Source: Proteiniphilum sp. UBA5384 (GTDB lineage Bacteria > Bacteroidota > Bacteroidia > Bacteroidales > Dysgonomonadaceae). Taken from it: a stretch of DNA of 37,683 nucleotides. Shown piece after piece: positions 6,588-14,031 of this stretch. How positions within the stretch are numbered: position 1 is the first letter of the stretch; the number at the start of each line of letters is the position of its first letter. The notes under the pieces were generated by a model. It saw nothing but the letters and a program-made list of their open reading frames with translations, was not told the origin of the DNA and made no database searches. The stretch spans positions 1-37,683 of the forward strand of contig NZ_DHOS01000016.1 in assembly GCF_002410825.1 (NCBI RefSeq), read 5' to 3'. The translations under genes and the position numbers were made by a program.

Positions 6588-7658
6588 TTAAATAGTTTCT
6601 ATGTATTTATGCATTAATCTTGATACGGGGTAATCGGTAAGCAGCTCATCTTTAATTGTAAATATTCCTACCGGCGGATTGTAAGGTATATCATCGGGAA
6701 TGATAATCCGGTAGAAACGGGTATGGATAGATTGATGTGTAAGTTGATGTTTGACGGATATATACTGGTCGACAGATAAAAATGAGACTCCGCCGAAGAG
6801 TCGGCGGAAGGCTTCTGTCTTTTCCAGTTCCGTAAAATCTAATGATTCAGCGGTTTCAATTAACGGGAATTCGAACAGGTTTTTCCAGATATCCGATTCG
6901 TCGCGTTTGTGTAGAAAAGTGCTGCCGTTGTATTGGATATGGAAATAGTGGAAATAGCGATTTTTGAGCGTGATTTTCCGATTATTTACCGGAAGTTTGT
7001 TCACCCGGTTTTCAGCAAATGCAATACAGTAATCCTGGAGTACGCATCGCATACATTGTGGTTGTGCAGGAGTACATATCAAAGCGCCGAAATCCATCAC
7101 AGCCTGGTTATATCGACCGGGATTTTTAATGTCAAGCAGCGACTGGGCCAATATTTTAATAGCCTTTTTCCCCTCTGAACTATGGATGGATAAAGCAATG
7201 CCAAAGAGACGGGCTATTACCCGTAAAACATTCCCGTCCACTACGGCGTAAGGTTCATTAAAAGCGATTGAAGCGATGGCTGCTGCTGTATATTCTCCGA
7301 TGCCTTTCAATGAAAGGATATCTGAATGGGTTGCTGGGAATATACCGTTGAAATTATTCATTATCTGTTTTGCGGCAGTATGCATGTTCCGTGCGCGGGT
7401 GTAATAACCCAGCCCTTGCCATAACTTTAATATCTCATTTTCTTCGGCAATGGCCAGCGATTCTACATTGGGAAATCTTTCAATGAGGCGGAAATAATAA
7501 TCCTTCCCTTGTGCAACCCTGGTCTGCTGTAAAATTATTTCCGATATCCATATCCTGTAAGGATCAGTGGTCTCACGCCAGGGCAAATCACGACCTTCTT
7601 CATTATACCAGTTGAGTAGAACCGCTGTAATTATTGAAGTGTTATATCTTTTTGTCAT
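6588..7658 (-). CDS. mutY: A/G-specific adenine glycosylase
   Basis: The 356-residue base-excision repair enzyme removes adenine mispaired with 8-oxoguanine. It shows the WISEIILQQT motif with catalytic E40, the helix-hairpin-helix LKGIGEYTAAAI (117-128), the catalytic aspartate D141 in VDGNV, and four cluster-binding cysteines C195, C202, C205 and C211 (C-x6-C-x2-C-x5-C) for a [4Fe-4S] centre. The C-terminal third (about 225-350) is the NUDIX-like 8-oxoG recognition domain. It is divergent from HU, and the mutY-ssb-gldE order is conserved in Bacteroidota. Confidence 0.97.
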   Translation of the reverse strand: MTKRYNTSIITAVLLNWYNEEGRDLPWRETTDPYRIWISEIILQQTRVAQGKDYYFRLIERFPNVESLAIAEENEILKLWQGLGYYTRARNMHTAAKQIMNNFNGIFPATHSDILSLKGIGEYTAAAIASIAFNEPYAVVDGNVLRVIARLFGIALSIHSSEGKKAIKILAQSLLDIKNPGRYNQAVMDFGALICTPAQPQCMRCVLQDYCIAFAENRVNKLPVNNRKITLKNRYFHYFHIQYNGSTFLHKRDESDIWKNLFEFPLIETAESLDFTELEKTEAFRRLFGGVSFLSVDQYISVKHQLTHQSIHTRFYRIIIPDDIPYNPPVGIFTIKDELLTDYPVSRLMHKYIETI

Positions 7659-7686
7659 TTCTCGTATGTGTCGGTAATTGTTGGGG

Positions 7687-7694
7687 CAAAGCTA
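7687..7694 (-). promoter_or_regulatory. -7 element upstream of mutY
   Basis: The minus strand reads TAGCTTTG followed by C, a good TAnnTTTG match, 29 bases upstream of the mutY ATG. No strong -33 TTTG lies at 19-20 bp. Confidence 0.5.
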
Positions 7695-7845
7695 ATAAAA
7701 AAAGTGGGAATGTTGATTGTAATGTGCCAATGAGAATAATATGGGAGTTGAGATTCATTGAAAGGATCTTTTGAAATAATCGGCACCTTAATTTTGCGCT
7801 TGGTTCTAAAAAAAAAGGAAATTGAGAAAAATTCCTTTCATTTAT

Positions 7846-7876
7846 TTTCCACGTTGAGAAAAAAGCTATATATTTG
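7846..7876 (+). promoter_or_regulatory. Promoter of the HU operon
   Basis: TATATTTG (7869-7876), followed by CAG, matches the Bacteroidota -7 element exactly. Nineteen bases upstream is a degenerate -33 element TTTC (7846-7849). Transcription would start near 7884, about 56 nt before the HU ATG. Confidence 0.6.
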
Positions 7877-7939
7877 CAGTCCAAAATTTTACTAAGCAAT
7901 TACCTGAGGGATTATTATTAATATTAAAATATATATAAA

Positions 7940-8221
7940 ATGACTAAAGCAGACATTGTAAATGAGATTGCAAAAAAAACCGGCATTGATAAGGCATCGG
8001 TATTGGCAACAGTAGAGTCTTTCATGGAAGTAGTTAAAGACTCTTTGGCAAGTAACGAAAACGTATACCTCAGAGGTTTCGGAAGTTTTATCGTGAAAAA
8101 AAGAGCGCAGAAGACAGCTCGTAATATTTCCAAAAATACGACCATCATTATCCCAGAACATAATATTCCCGCCTTCAAACCTGCCAAAACTTTCGTGAGT
8201 CAGGTGAAAGGTGATAAATAA
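7940..8221 (+). CDS. HU-family DNA-binding protein
   Basis: This 93-residue nucleoid protein bends DNA as a dimer. The N-terminal helices (MTKADIVNEIAKKTGIDKASV) are followed by the signature LRGFGSFIVKKRAQKTARN and the beta-arm with the conserved IPEHNIPAFKPAK. In the turn after RN the usual NP.TG is replaced by ISKNT, as in many Bacteroidota paralogs. It has its own promoter and is followed after 27 bp by the tiny basic gene at 8249. The organism probably has further HU copies, so no letter is assigned. Confidence 0.95.
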   Translation: MTKADIVNEIAKKTGIDKASVLATVESFMEVVKDSLASNENVYLRGFGSFIVKKRAQKTARNISKNTTIIIPEHNIPAFKPAKTFVSQVKGDK

Positions 8222-8248
8222 CAATCATTAAACAAGGAGAAAAAGCAT

Positions 8249-8341
8249 ATGCCAAGCGGAAAAAAAAGAAAAAGGCATAAGATGTCTGTACACAAGCGTA
8301 AAAAAAGATTGAGAAAGAATAGGCATAAGAAGAAGAAATAA
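8249..8341 (+). CDS. 30-residue basic AURKAIP1/COX24-domain protein (possible small ribosomal protein)
   Basis: This ATG frame encodes MPSGKKRKRHKMSVHKRKKR followed by LRKNRHKKKK: 30 residues, more than half of them Lys or Arg. It has a clear Shine-Dalgarno sequence AAGGAG at 8234-8239 with 9-bp spacing, unusual in a genome that mostly lacks them. I recognise it as the short Bacteroidota protein usually named AURKAIP1/COX24 domain-containing. That domain also occurs in mitochondrial small-subunit protein mS38 and in mycobacterial bS22, so ribosome binding is a reasonable inference. It sits between HU and RNase G and is easily missed because of its size. Confidence 0.87.
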   Translation: MPSGKKRKRHKMSVHKRKKRLRKNRHKKKK

Positions 8342-8370
8342 CGCCGAATACTTTTTTTACTTCATATAGG

Positions 8371-8456
8371 ACAAACTTAAAAGAACCAATCGGCTATTAA
8401 GTTTGTTCTTTGTGTATAAAACAGGGCGAAGGTTCGAGCGAGAACCTCCTTTCTGT
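8371..8456 (+). promoter_or_regulatory. Hairpins in the rng leader
   Basis: Two stems lie between the 30-residue gene and rng. ACAAACTTAA (8371-8380) pairs perfectly over 10 bp with TTAAGTTTGT (8397-8406). AGGTTC (8430-8435) pairs with GAACCT (8442-8447), enclosed by ACAG/CTGT (8421-8424/8453-8456). Neither is followed by a T-run. E. coli RNase E controls its own mRNA through leader hairpins, so a similar role is possible but unproven. Confidence 0.45.
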
Positions 8457-8507
8457 TGTGACGACAGAAGCCTAAAATATTAAAATTAATTTATAAAACG
8501 AACAATT

Positions 8508-10076
8508 GTGACAAGCGAACTTGTTGTGGATGTTCAACCAAAAGAAATAACCATTGCGGTTCTCGAAGAGAAAAAACTGGTAGAATTGCAACAGGAGAGC
8601 CAAGACGGCTCATTTGCGGTTGGAAACATCTACGTGGGTAAGGTTAAGAAACTGATGCCCGCCCTCAATGCTGCATTTGTGAATGTGGGACATAAAAAGG
8701 ACGCTTTTCTTCACTACTTGGATTTAGGGGTAGAATTCAACTCTGTGCTCTCTTTTCAGAAACAAGTTGAAGACAAGAAAAAGATGCCGCAACTCCAGAA
8801 GATGAAGCTGCAACCCGAAATTGAGAAAGAAGGATCTATTGCGGATATATTGAAAGTAGGACAGGAAATCCTGGTACAAGTTGCCAAAGAGCCTATTTCA
8901 ACGAAGGGTCCGCGATTGACGGCCGAAATCTCTTTTGCAGGACGATTCATGGTGTTAATCCCGTTTATCAACAGGGTATCGGTATCTCAAAAAATTAAAT
9001 CACGCGAGGAGCGCGCCCGGCTACGGCAGTTGATGCAGAGTATCAAACCGAAAAACTTCGGCGTGATCATACGCACTAATGCCGAGGGTAAACGGGTGGC
9101 AGACCTTGATGCGGAGTTGAAAGTATTGGTAAAGAGATGGGAAGATAATATCGGAAAAATCCAGAAAGCCAAAGCCCCCTCTTTGATTTATGAAGAGACA
9201 GGACGTACCGTAGCGTTGTTACGTGACATTTTTAGCCCCTCTTTCGAACAAATCCATGTGAATGACCGGGAAATAGCCCGGCAGATTGCCGATTATGTGA
9301 GTGTGATTGCTCCTGACCGTAAAAATGTGGTCAAGGAATATAAAGGAGCACTTCCAATTTTGGATAATTTCGGTGTTACCAAACAGATCAAATCGCTCTT
9401 TGGAAGGACTGTGACATTCAAAAATGGTGCCTACCTGATTATTGAGCATACCGAAGCATTGCATGTGATTGATGTAAACAGTGGAAATCGCAATAAATCG
9501 AAACTCGGTCAGGAAGACAGCGCTTACGAGGTAAATGTGGCCGCCGCCGAAGAGATTGCCCGCCAGTTACGGTTGCGGGATATGGGTGGTATTATTGTGA
9601 TCGACTTCATTGACATGAATAAAGGAGAGCATCGTAACAAACTGCTTGCCAGGATGCAGGAGTTGATGGCTAAAGATAGAGCCAAACACAATATCCTGCC
9701 ATTGAGTAAGTTTGGATTGATGCAAATTACACGCCAGCGTGTACGTCCGGAAATGGAAGTTGCCACAAGCGAGGTTTGCCCCACCTGCTTTGGTAAAGGA
9801 AAGATAAAATCATCGATACTTTTTACCGATACATTAGAGGGAAAGATCGATTATTTAACGACCAAGTTACAAGTGAAGAAATTCAGTCTGCACATACACC
9901 CCTATGTGGCAGCTTATGTTCAGCAGGGTCTCTTTTCGTTGAAATACAAATGGAAAAAGAAATTCAAAATCAGCATGAATGTGATTCCCGACCAGAAACT
10001 CGGATTCCTGCAGTATGAATTTTATGACAAGGAAGGAAACGAAATAGATCTGAAAGAAGAAATTGAAATGAAGTAA
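8508..10076 (+). CDS. rng: Ribonuclease G/E family endoribonuclease
   Basis: The 522-residue enzyme cuts single-stranded RNA in rRNA maturation and mRNA decay. It has the N-terminal S1 region (IYVGKVKKLMPALNAAFVNVG, 41-61, interrupted by a Lys-rich insertion around 82-112). The catalytic metal ligands D322 (VIDVNSG) and D366 (VIDFIDM) are present, as is the Zn-link CPTC (424-427) that joins subunits, and the length is that of RNase G without the RNase E scaffold tail. The start is GTG, because MTSELVVDVQP is the normal beginning of the family. It is followed by a good terminator. Confidence 0.95.
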   Translation: MTSELVVDVQPKEITIAVLEEKKLVELQQESQDGSFAVGNIYVGKVKKLMPALNAAFVNVGHKKDAFLHYLDLGVEFNSVLSFQKQVEDKKKMPQLQKMKLQPEIEKEGSIADILKVGQEILVQVAKEPISTKGPRLTAEISFAGRFMVLIPFINRVSVSQKIKSREERARLRQLMQSIKPKNFGVIIRTNAEGKRVADLDAELKVLVKRWEDNIGKIQKAKAPSLIYEETGRTVALLRDIFSPSFEQIHVNDREIARQIADYVSVIAPDRKNVVKEYKGALPILDNFGVTKQIKSLFGRTVTFKNGAYLIIEHTEALHVIDVNSGNRNKSKLGQEDSAYEVNVAAAEEIARQLRLRDMGGIIVIDFIDMNKGEHRNKLLARMQELMAKDRAKHNILPLSKFGLMQITRQRVRPEMEVATSEVCPTCFGKGKIKSSILFTDTLEGKIDYLTTKLQVKKFSLHIHPYVAAYVQQGLFSLKYKWKKKFKISMNVIPDQKLGFLQYEFYDKEGNEIDLKEEIEMK

Positions 10077-10110
10077 TGTTTCGTGTTAACGGAACAGAAA
10101 ACAAAATAAG

Positions 10111-10142
10111 AACCGGTATTCTATTGAGGGTACCGGTTTTTT
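10111..10142 (+). terminator. Terminator of rng
   Basis: AACCGGTA (10111-10118) and TACCGGTT (10131-10138) form a perfect 8-bp stem with a 12-nt loop; the T-run continues to 10142. It separates rng from the converging priA. Confidence 0.88.
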
Positions 10143-10148
10143 GCGTCT

Positions 10149-12386
10149 TTACACCCAATCCACGTTATAGTATACCAGAATCTGTTTGAATTTGCTGTTC
10201 TCGCGGAAATGGGATTCAGCTGATTTTATTATTTGCCTTACATGGGAGGGTGAGATGGCGTGGTCAATTTTCAGTAAGATCTCACGGATATATTGTTGTT
10301 GAATACGGCTCACCACGGGCTTATTAGGTCCTAACACTCTGTCCCCAAGTGATTTTTTTAATAATTGAGAGAAAGCATTTGCCGCGTATTCTACCTTTTG
10401 TTCGTCTTTATGTTTCAATACAATGGAAATCAGACGGGTGTAGGGTGGATATTTAAACAGTTTCCTTTCAACAATCTGGGATTGGTAAAAACCGTCGTAA
10501 TCATTGCGGGTGATAAACCGGTAGATGGGTTGTGCCGGATCGGCCGTCTGGATAATCACCATTCCTTGTGTATCCCTGCGCCCTGCACGTCCTGCCGCCT
10601 GGATCATCAATTGGAAACCACGTTCATGGGACCGGAAGTCGGGATAATTCAACATCGAATCCGCGGCAATAATACCTACCACCCGCACATTCCCGAAATC
10701 GAGACCTTTGGAAATCATCTGTGTACCTACCAATATCCGGATGCGATTCTCTTGAAAGTCGTTGATGATACGTTCGAATGAATCCTTGCCGCGTGTTGTG
10801 TCGCTGTCCATCCTTCCTACTGTCACACCCGGAAAAAGCTGTGCTACTTCCTCCTCTAGCCGTTCCGTACCGGTTCCGAGGGTTTTCAACTCTCCTGCGT
10901 GGCACGAAGGGCATTCGGTGGGTAAAGGATAGGTGGTATTACAATAGTGGCACACCAGGCTATTTACTTTCTTGTGGTAAGTAAGTGTGACGTCGCAATG
11001 GTCGCATTTTGGCGTCCAGGCACATTCCGCACATTCTATCATAGGTGCAAAACCGCGACGGTTCCGGAGGAGGATAGCCTGCTCCCCATTTTCGAGTGCG
11101 GCGTTTATCTCGTCCATCAACACCGGTGCAAGTAGGCTCTTCATTTTTTTTCGCCGGCGCAGGTCCTTGGTGTTTTGTAGCCTGACTAAGGGGGCTTCGA
11201 CCCCACCGAAACGTTCATTCAGCGTTACCAAATCATATTTCCCGGTTTGGGCGTTGTAATAGGATTCGATGGAGGGAGTAGCTGACCCCAGCAATGTTTT
11301 TGCACCCGACAGGTGTGCCAGCATGATGGCCGTATCGCGTGCATGATAGCGGGGTGAAGGATCCTGTTGCTTATAGCTTGTCTCGTGCTCTTCATCCACA
11401 ATCACCAGTCCTAACCGCCGGAACGGGAGGAACAGGGAGGAGCGTACGCCCAGTATGATTTCGTAAGGCTTGTCGGACAACATCTTCAGCCATATTTCCG
11501 TTCGTTCCTGGTCGTCGATTCCGGAGTGATAGATGCCTATTTTATCGTCGAAAACAGCCTGTAGACGGTGGGTCAACTCTGTTGTCAAGGCAATTTCCGG
11601 AAGGAGGTAGAGTACCTGCTTCCCTTCTTGGAGCAGTTGGTCGATAAGATGGATATAGATCTCCGTCTTTCCACTGGAAGTCGCGCCATGTAAAAGGACA
11701 GTATGTTTGTCGGAGAAACTATGTTGAACGGTATCCAGCGCCTTCTGTTGTTCTTCGCTCAAGGGGTAGGGGGGGTGGTTAGATGTGGTTTCCCGATGGA
11801 GTCGACTCCTTTCTATCGTGAAAGGGAATAATATCTCTTTTTTAATCAGACTGCTTAATATCGCCGGAGAGTATCCGTTCAGTTCTTTTACCTCTTTCCT
11901 GCTGATATTGTCCTTTTCGTTTTCAGTAAAGAACCATATAATTTCATCCAGCAACACTTGTTGTTTAGGAGCCCTTTCAACGGCGGTGGAGATTTCGGTA
12001 TCTTTGAGTGCCGGGTTTATTCGAAACCACTCTTCGCTTTTGGGTATATATCCTATTTGTAAGTCTTCCGGCAGCATAGGAGGTGGAAGTGCCGCCTTGC
12101 ATACATCACCCTGTGATGATAGATAATAAAAAGATATCCACTCCCATAATTCTAACTGATGTTCAATGACGACGGGGATTGAATCGAGAAGGGAATGGAT
12201 ATCCTTGATGACAAAGTTACCCGGTTTTTGCCGGTGTATCTTTATAATGATAGCGGTATAATATTTTTTACTTCCGAAAGGTACTGTCACCCTCATGCCC
12301 CGTCGGATACTCTTTTCCATGTTTGCTGGGATGGAGTAGGTGAACGACCCGGAAAGGGGAAGCGGTAATATTACATCGGCATACAT
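10149..12386 (-). CDS. priA: Primosomal protein N', replication restart helicase
   Basis: This 745-residue superfamily 2 helicase reloads the replisome at collapsed forks. After the N-terminal DNA-binding domain (1-105) and a winged-helix region come Walker A GATSSGKT (234-241), the DEEH box (331-334), GSATPS (367-372), and the zinc-binding cysteines C452/C455/C461/C464 and C479/C482/C492/C495. The C-terminal helicase lobe carries GTQMISKGLDF and QAAGRAGR. Length is normal. It starts 4 bp after the stop of the upstream barrel gene, so the two form a transcription unit. SSB, encoded in this window, is its usual recruitment partner. Confidence 0.97.
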   Translation of the reverse strand: MYADVILPLPLSGSFTYSIPANMEKSIRRGMRVTVPFGSKKYYTAIIIKIHRQKPGNFVIKDIHSLLDSIPVVIEHQLELWEWISFYYLSSQGDVCKAALPPPMLPEDLQIGYIPKSEEWFRINPALKDTEISTAVERAPKQQVLLDEIIWFFTENEKDNISRKEVKELNGYSPAILSSLIKKEILFPFTIERSRLHRETTSNHPPYPLSEEQQKALDTVQHSFSDKHTVLLHGATSSGKTEIYIHLIDQLLQEGKQVLYLLPEIALTTELTHRLQAVFDDKIGIYHSGIDDQERTEIWLKMLSDKPYEIILGVRSSLFLPFRRLGLVIVDEEHETSYKQQDPSPRYHARDTAIMLAHLSGAKTLLGSATPSIESYYNAQTGKYDLVTLNERFGGVEAPLVRLQNTKDLRRRKKMKSLLAPVLMDEINAALENGEQAILLRNRRGFAPMIECAECAWTPKCDHCDVTLTYHKKVNSLVCHYCNTTYPLPTECPSCHAGELKTLGTGTERLEEEVAQLFPGVTVGRMDSDTTRGKDSFERIINDFQENRIRILVGTQMISKGLDFGNVRVVGIIAADSMLNYPDFRSHERGFQLMIQAAGRAGRRDTQGMVIIQTADPAQPIYRFITRNDYDGFYQSQIVERKLFKYPPYTRLISIVLKHKDEQKVEYAANAFSQLLKKSLGDRVLGPNKPVVSRIQQQYIREILLKIDHAISPSHVRQIIKSAESHFRENSKFKQILVYYNVDWV

Positions 12387-12390
12387 GCAA

Positions 12391-13014
12391 TTAGAAAAAT
12401 ACGGTCGCTGTCAATGCCCAGTTTCCATCTTTACCATTGAGCGCGTCTTTCCATTCGGGCTTGTCTGTGCCATAATTGTCCGTAAGGATAAAGCCATAGT
12501 TTATGCCTACTGCCAACCTGCTGAAAAGCTCAACACCTGCTCCCAGGTTAATCCCGGCCTCGAAGTTTTTAGCTTTTATATTCTTTGTCGCATCGCTGAT
12601 TTTTACGTCATCTCCTGATAGGAGGAAGCGTCCATAAGGTCCTGCTGCCATATAGACTTTTATGGGTAGCATAAATCCCTTCTTGTACTTTAGGTAGACG
12701 GGGACATCCAGATAATGATTGGATATTTTCTGTACTGTGCTTTGAACTCCTTCTTCGGTGAGACCTCTCACATTCATCTTGTCGTTACCATACATGAGAG
12801 ACCCTTCGATTGCAAGTCCGACCAAAGGGATGGTAAATTCGGCCGTGGGCCCCAATTTGAATCCGGTTAGGTTTTCTACTTCTACTACTTTTTCGGAAAA
12901 AGAAGGCTTGTTGAGCCCTACTTCGCCTCTCAGTCCAAAGCGCACCTGTGCATCAGCAGTCGTTACTACCATCAGGAACAAGATAATGCCGGTGAATAAT
13001 TTTGTTGTTTTCAT
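12391..13014 (-). CDS. Small outer-membrane beta-barrel protein
   Basis: The 207-residue protein starts with a signal peptide (MKTTKLFTGIILFLMVVTTADAQ, cut after Gln) and continues VRFGLRGEVGLNKPSF, the usual first strand of PorT/OMP_b-brl_2-type barrels. Alternating hydrophobic strands with Gly and aromatic residues follow, such as GPTAEFTIPL, LDVPVYLKYKKG and FEAGINLGAGVELFSRLAVGINYGF, ending in LTATVFF with the terminal Phe expected for outer-membrane insertion. Substrate or role cannot be told from sequence. It lies just upstream of priA, an association with no obvious functional reason. Confidence 0.85.
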   Translation of the reverse strand: MKTTKLFTGIILFLMVVTTADAQVRFGLRGEVGLNKPSFSEKVVEVENLTGFKLGPTAEFTIPLVGLAIEGSLMYGNDKMNVRGLTEEGVQSTVQKISNHYLDVPVYLKYKKGFMLPIKVYMAAGPYGRFLLSGDDVKISDATKNIKAKNFEAGINLGAGVELFSRLAVGINYGFILTDNYGTDKPEWKDALNGKDGNWALTATVFF

Positions 13015-13059
13015 TTTTAAAATTCAGTTAGTGAGTATAATTCTCTGTTTTGGTTTCTA

Positions 13060-13067
13060 CAAAGCTA
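13060..13067 (-). promoter_or_regulatory. -7 element upstream of the barrel gene and priA
   Basis: The minus strand reads TAGCTTTG, a full TAnnTTTG match, 45 bases upstream of the ATG at 13014. A TTTG -33 element is not found at 19-20 bp, so the call rests on the -7 element only. Confidence 0.5.
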
Positions 13068-13112
13068 TAACATTTGAATGGATTTTTTGTTGAAAACCGA
13101 ATAAAAAGTCTT

Positions 13113-13152
13113 GAAAAAAAGAAGAAGCTTAACCGTCAGACGACTAAACTTC
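13113..13152 (-). terminator. Terminator of the frdCAB operon
   Basis: On the minus strand the arms 13152-13144 (GAAGTTTAG) and 13132-13124 (TTAAGCTTC) pair over about 9 bp with two G-U pairs. An inner CGT/ACG stem caps them, and TTC and a run of seven T residues (13120-13114) follow. It ends the operon about 80 bp after the frdB stop. Confidence 0.65.
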
Positions 13153-13233
13153 TTTCTTTAAACTTCTTTTATAAGAAAGTTCTTTGGAGATATTAATCTG
13201 CTAATTTTATGTGAAAAAGTTTACGAAGGTATA

Positions 13234-13989
13234 TTAATCAGCAAATTTTGCTTTCAAAAACTCTCGGTTCAACCGTGCGATGTTGGTGATGGAGATGTTC
13301 TTAGGACATTCCACTTCGCAGGCGCCGGTGTTAGTGCAATTGCCGAAGCCCAGTTCGTCCATCTTTCCCAGCATCGCCTTGGCACGCTGTTTCCTTTCCA
13401 CACGTCCTTGCGGAAGCAAGGCGAGCTGGCTTACTTTGGCCGATACGAAGAGCATCGCTGAGCCGTTCTTGCAGGCTGCCACGCAGGCACCGCAGCCGAT
13501 ACAAGCCGCTGCGTCCATTGCCATTTCGGCATCGTCACGCGGAATAGGGATGGCATTCGCATCGGGTACACCACCGGTATTGACCGATACATAACCACCT
13601 GCCTGGATGATCTTGTCGAATGCCGAGCGGTCTACCATCAGGTCCTTGATGATAGGGAATCCGGCAGAACGCCATGGTTCCACGGTGATGGTATCGCCGT
13701 CATCAAAGCGGCGCATGTGGAGTTGGCAAGTAGTAATCCCCTGGTCGGGCCCGTGCGGGTGCCCGTTGATATAGAGGCTGCACATACCGCAGATGCCTTC
13801 GCGGCAGTCGTGGTCGAACACCACCGGCTCTTTGCCTTCGTTGATCAGTTGTTCATTCAGGATATCGAGCATCTCCAGGAATGAACTCCCCTGTGAGATA
13901 TTCTGCAGTGGGTAAGTTTCGAAGTGCCCTTTGTCTTTCGGCCCGTTCTGGCGCCAGACTTTTACTTTTATATTGATATCTTTATCCAT
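13234..13989 (-). CDS. frdB: Fumarate reductase/succinate dehydrogenase iron-sulfur subunit
   Basis: The 251-residue subunit carries electrons between the quinone site and the flavin of complex II. The ferredoxin-like N-domain has the [2Fe-2S] cysteines C62, C67 and C70 (CREGICGMC) and C88. The C-domain has C163, C166, C169 and C173 (CIGCGACVAAC) and C218, C224 and C228 (CTNTGACEVEC), supplying the [4Fe-4S] and [3Fe-4S] clusters. It is the last gene of the C-A-B operon, the order known from Bacteroides, where the complex works mainly as fumarate reductase. From sequence alone the physiological direction cannot be told. Confidence 0.96.
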   Translation of the reverse strand: MDKDINIKVKVWRQNGPKDKGHFETYPLQNISQGSSFLEMLDILNEQLINEGKEPVVFDHDCREGICGMCSLYINGHPHGPDQGITTCQLHMRRFDDGDTITVEPWRSAGFPIIKDLMVDRSAFDKIIQAGGYVSVNTGGVPDANAIPIPRDDAEMAMDAAACIGCGACVAACKNGSAMLFVSAKVSQLALLPQGRVERKQRAKAMLGKMDELGFGNCTNTGACEVECPKNISITNIARLNREFLKAKFAD

Positions 13990-14031
13990 GATCGTTTTGT
14001 TGTTTTAAAGTTTACCCGTTTTGATCCACAA

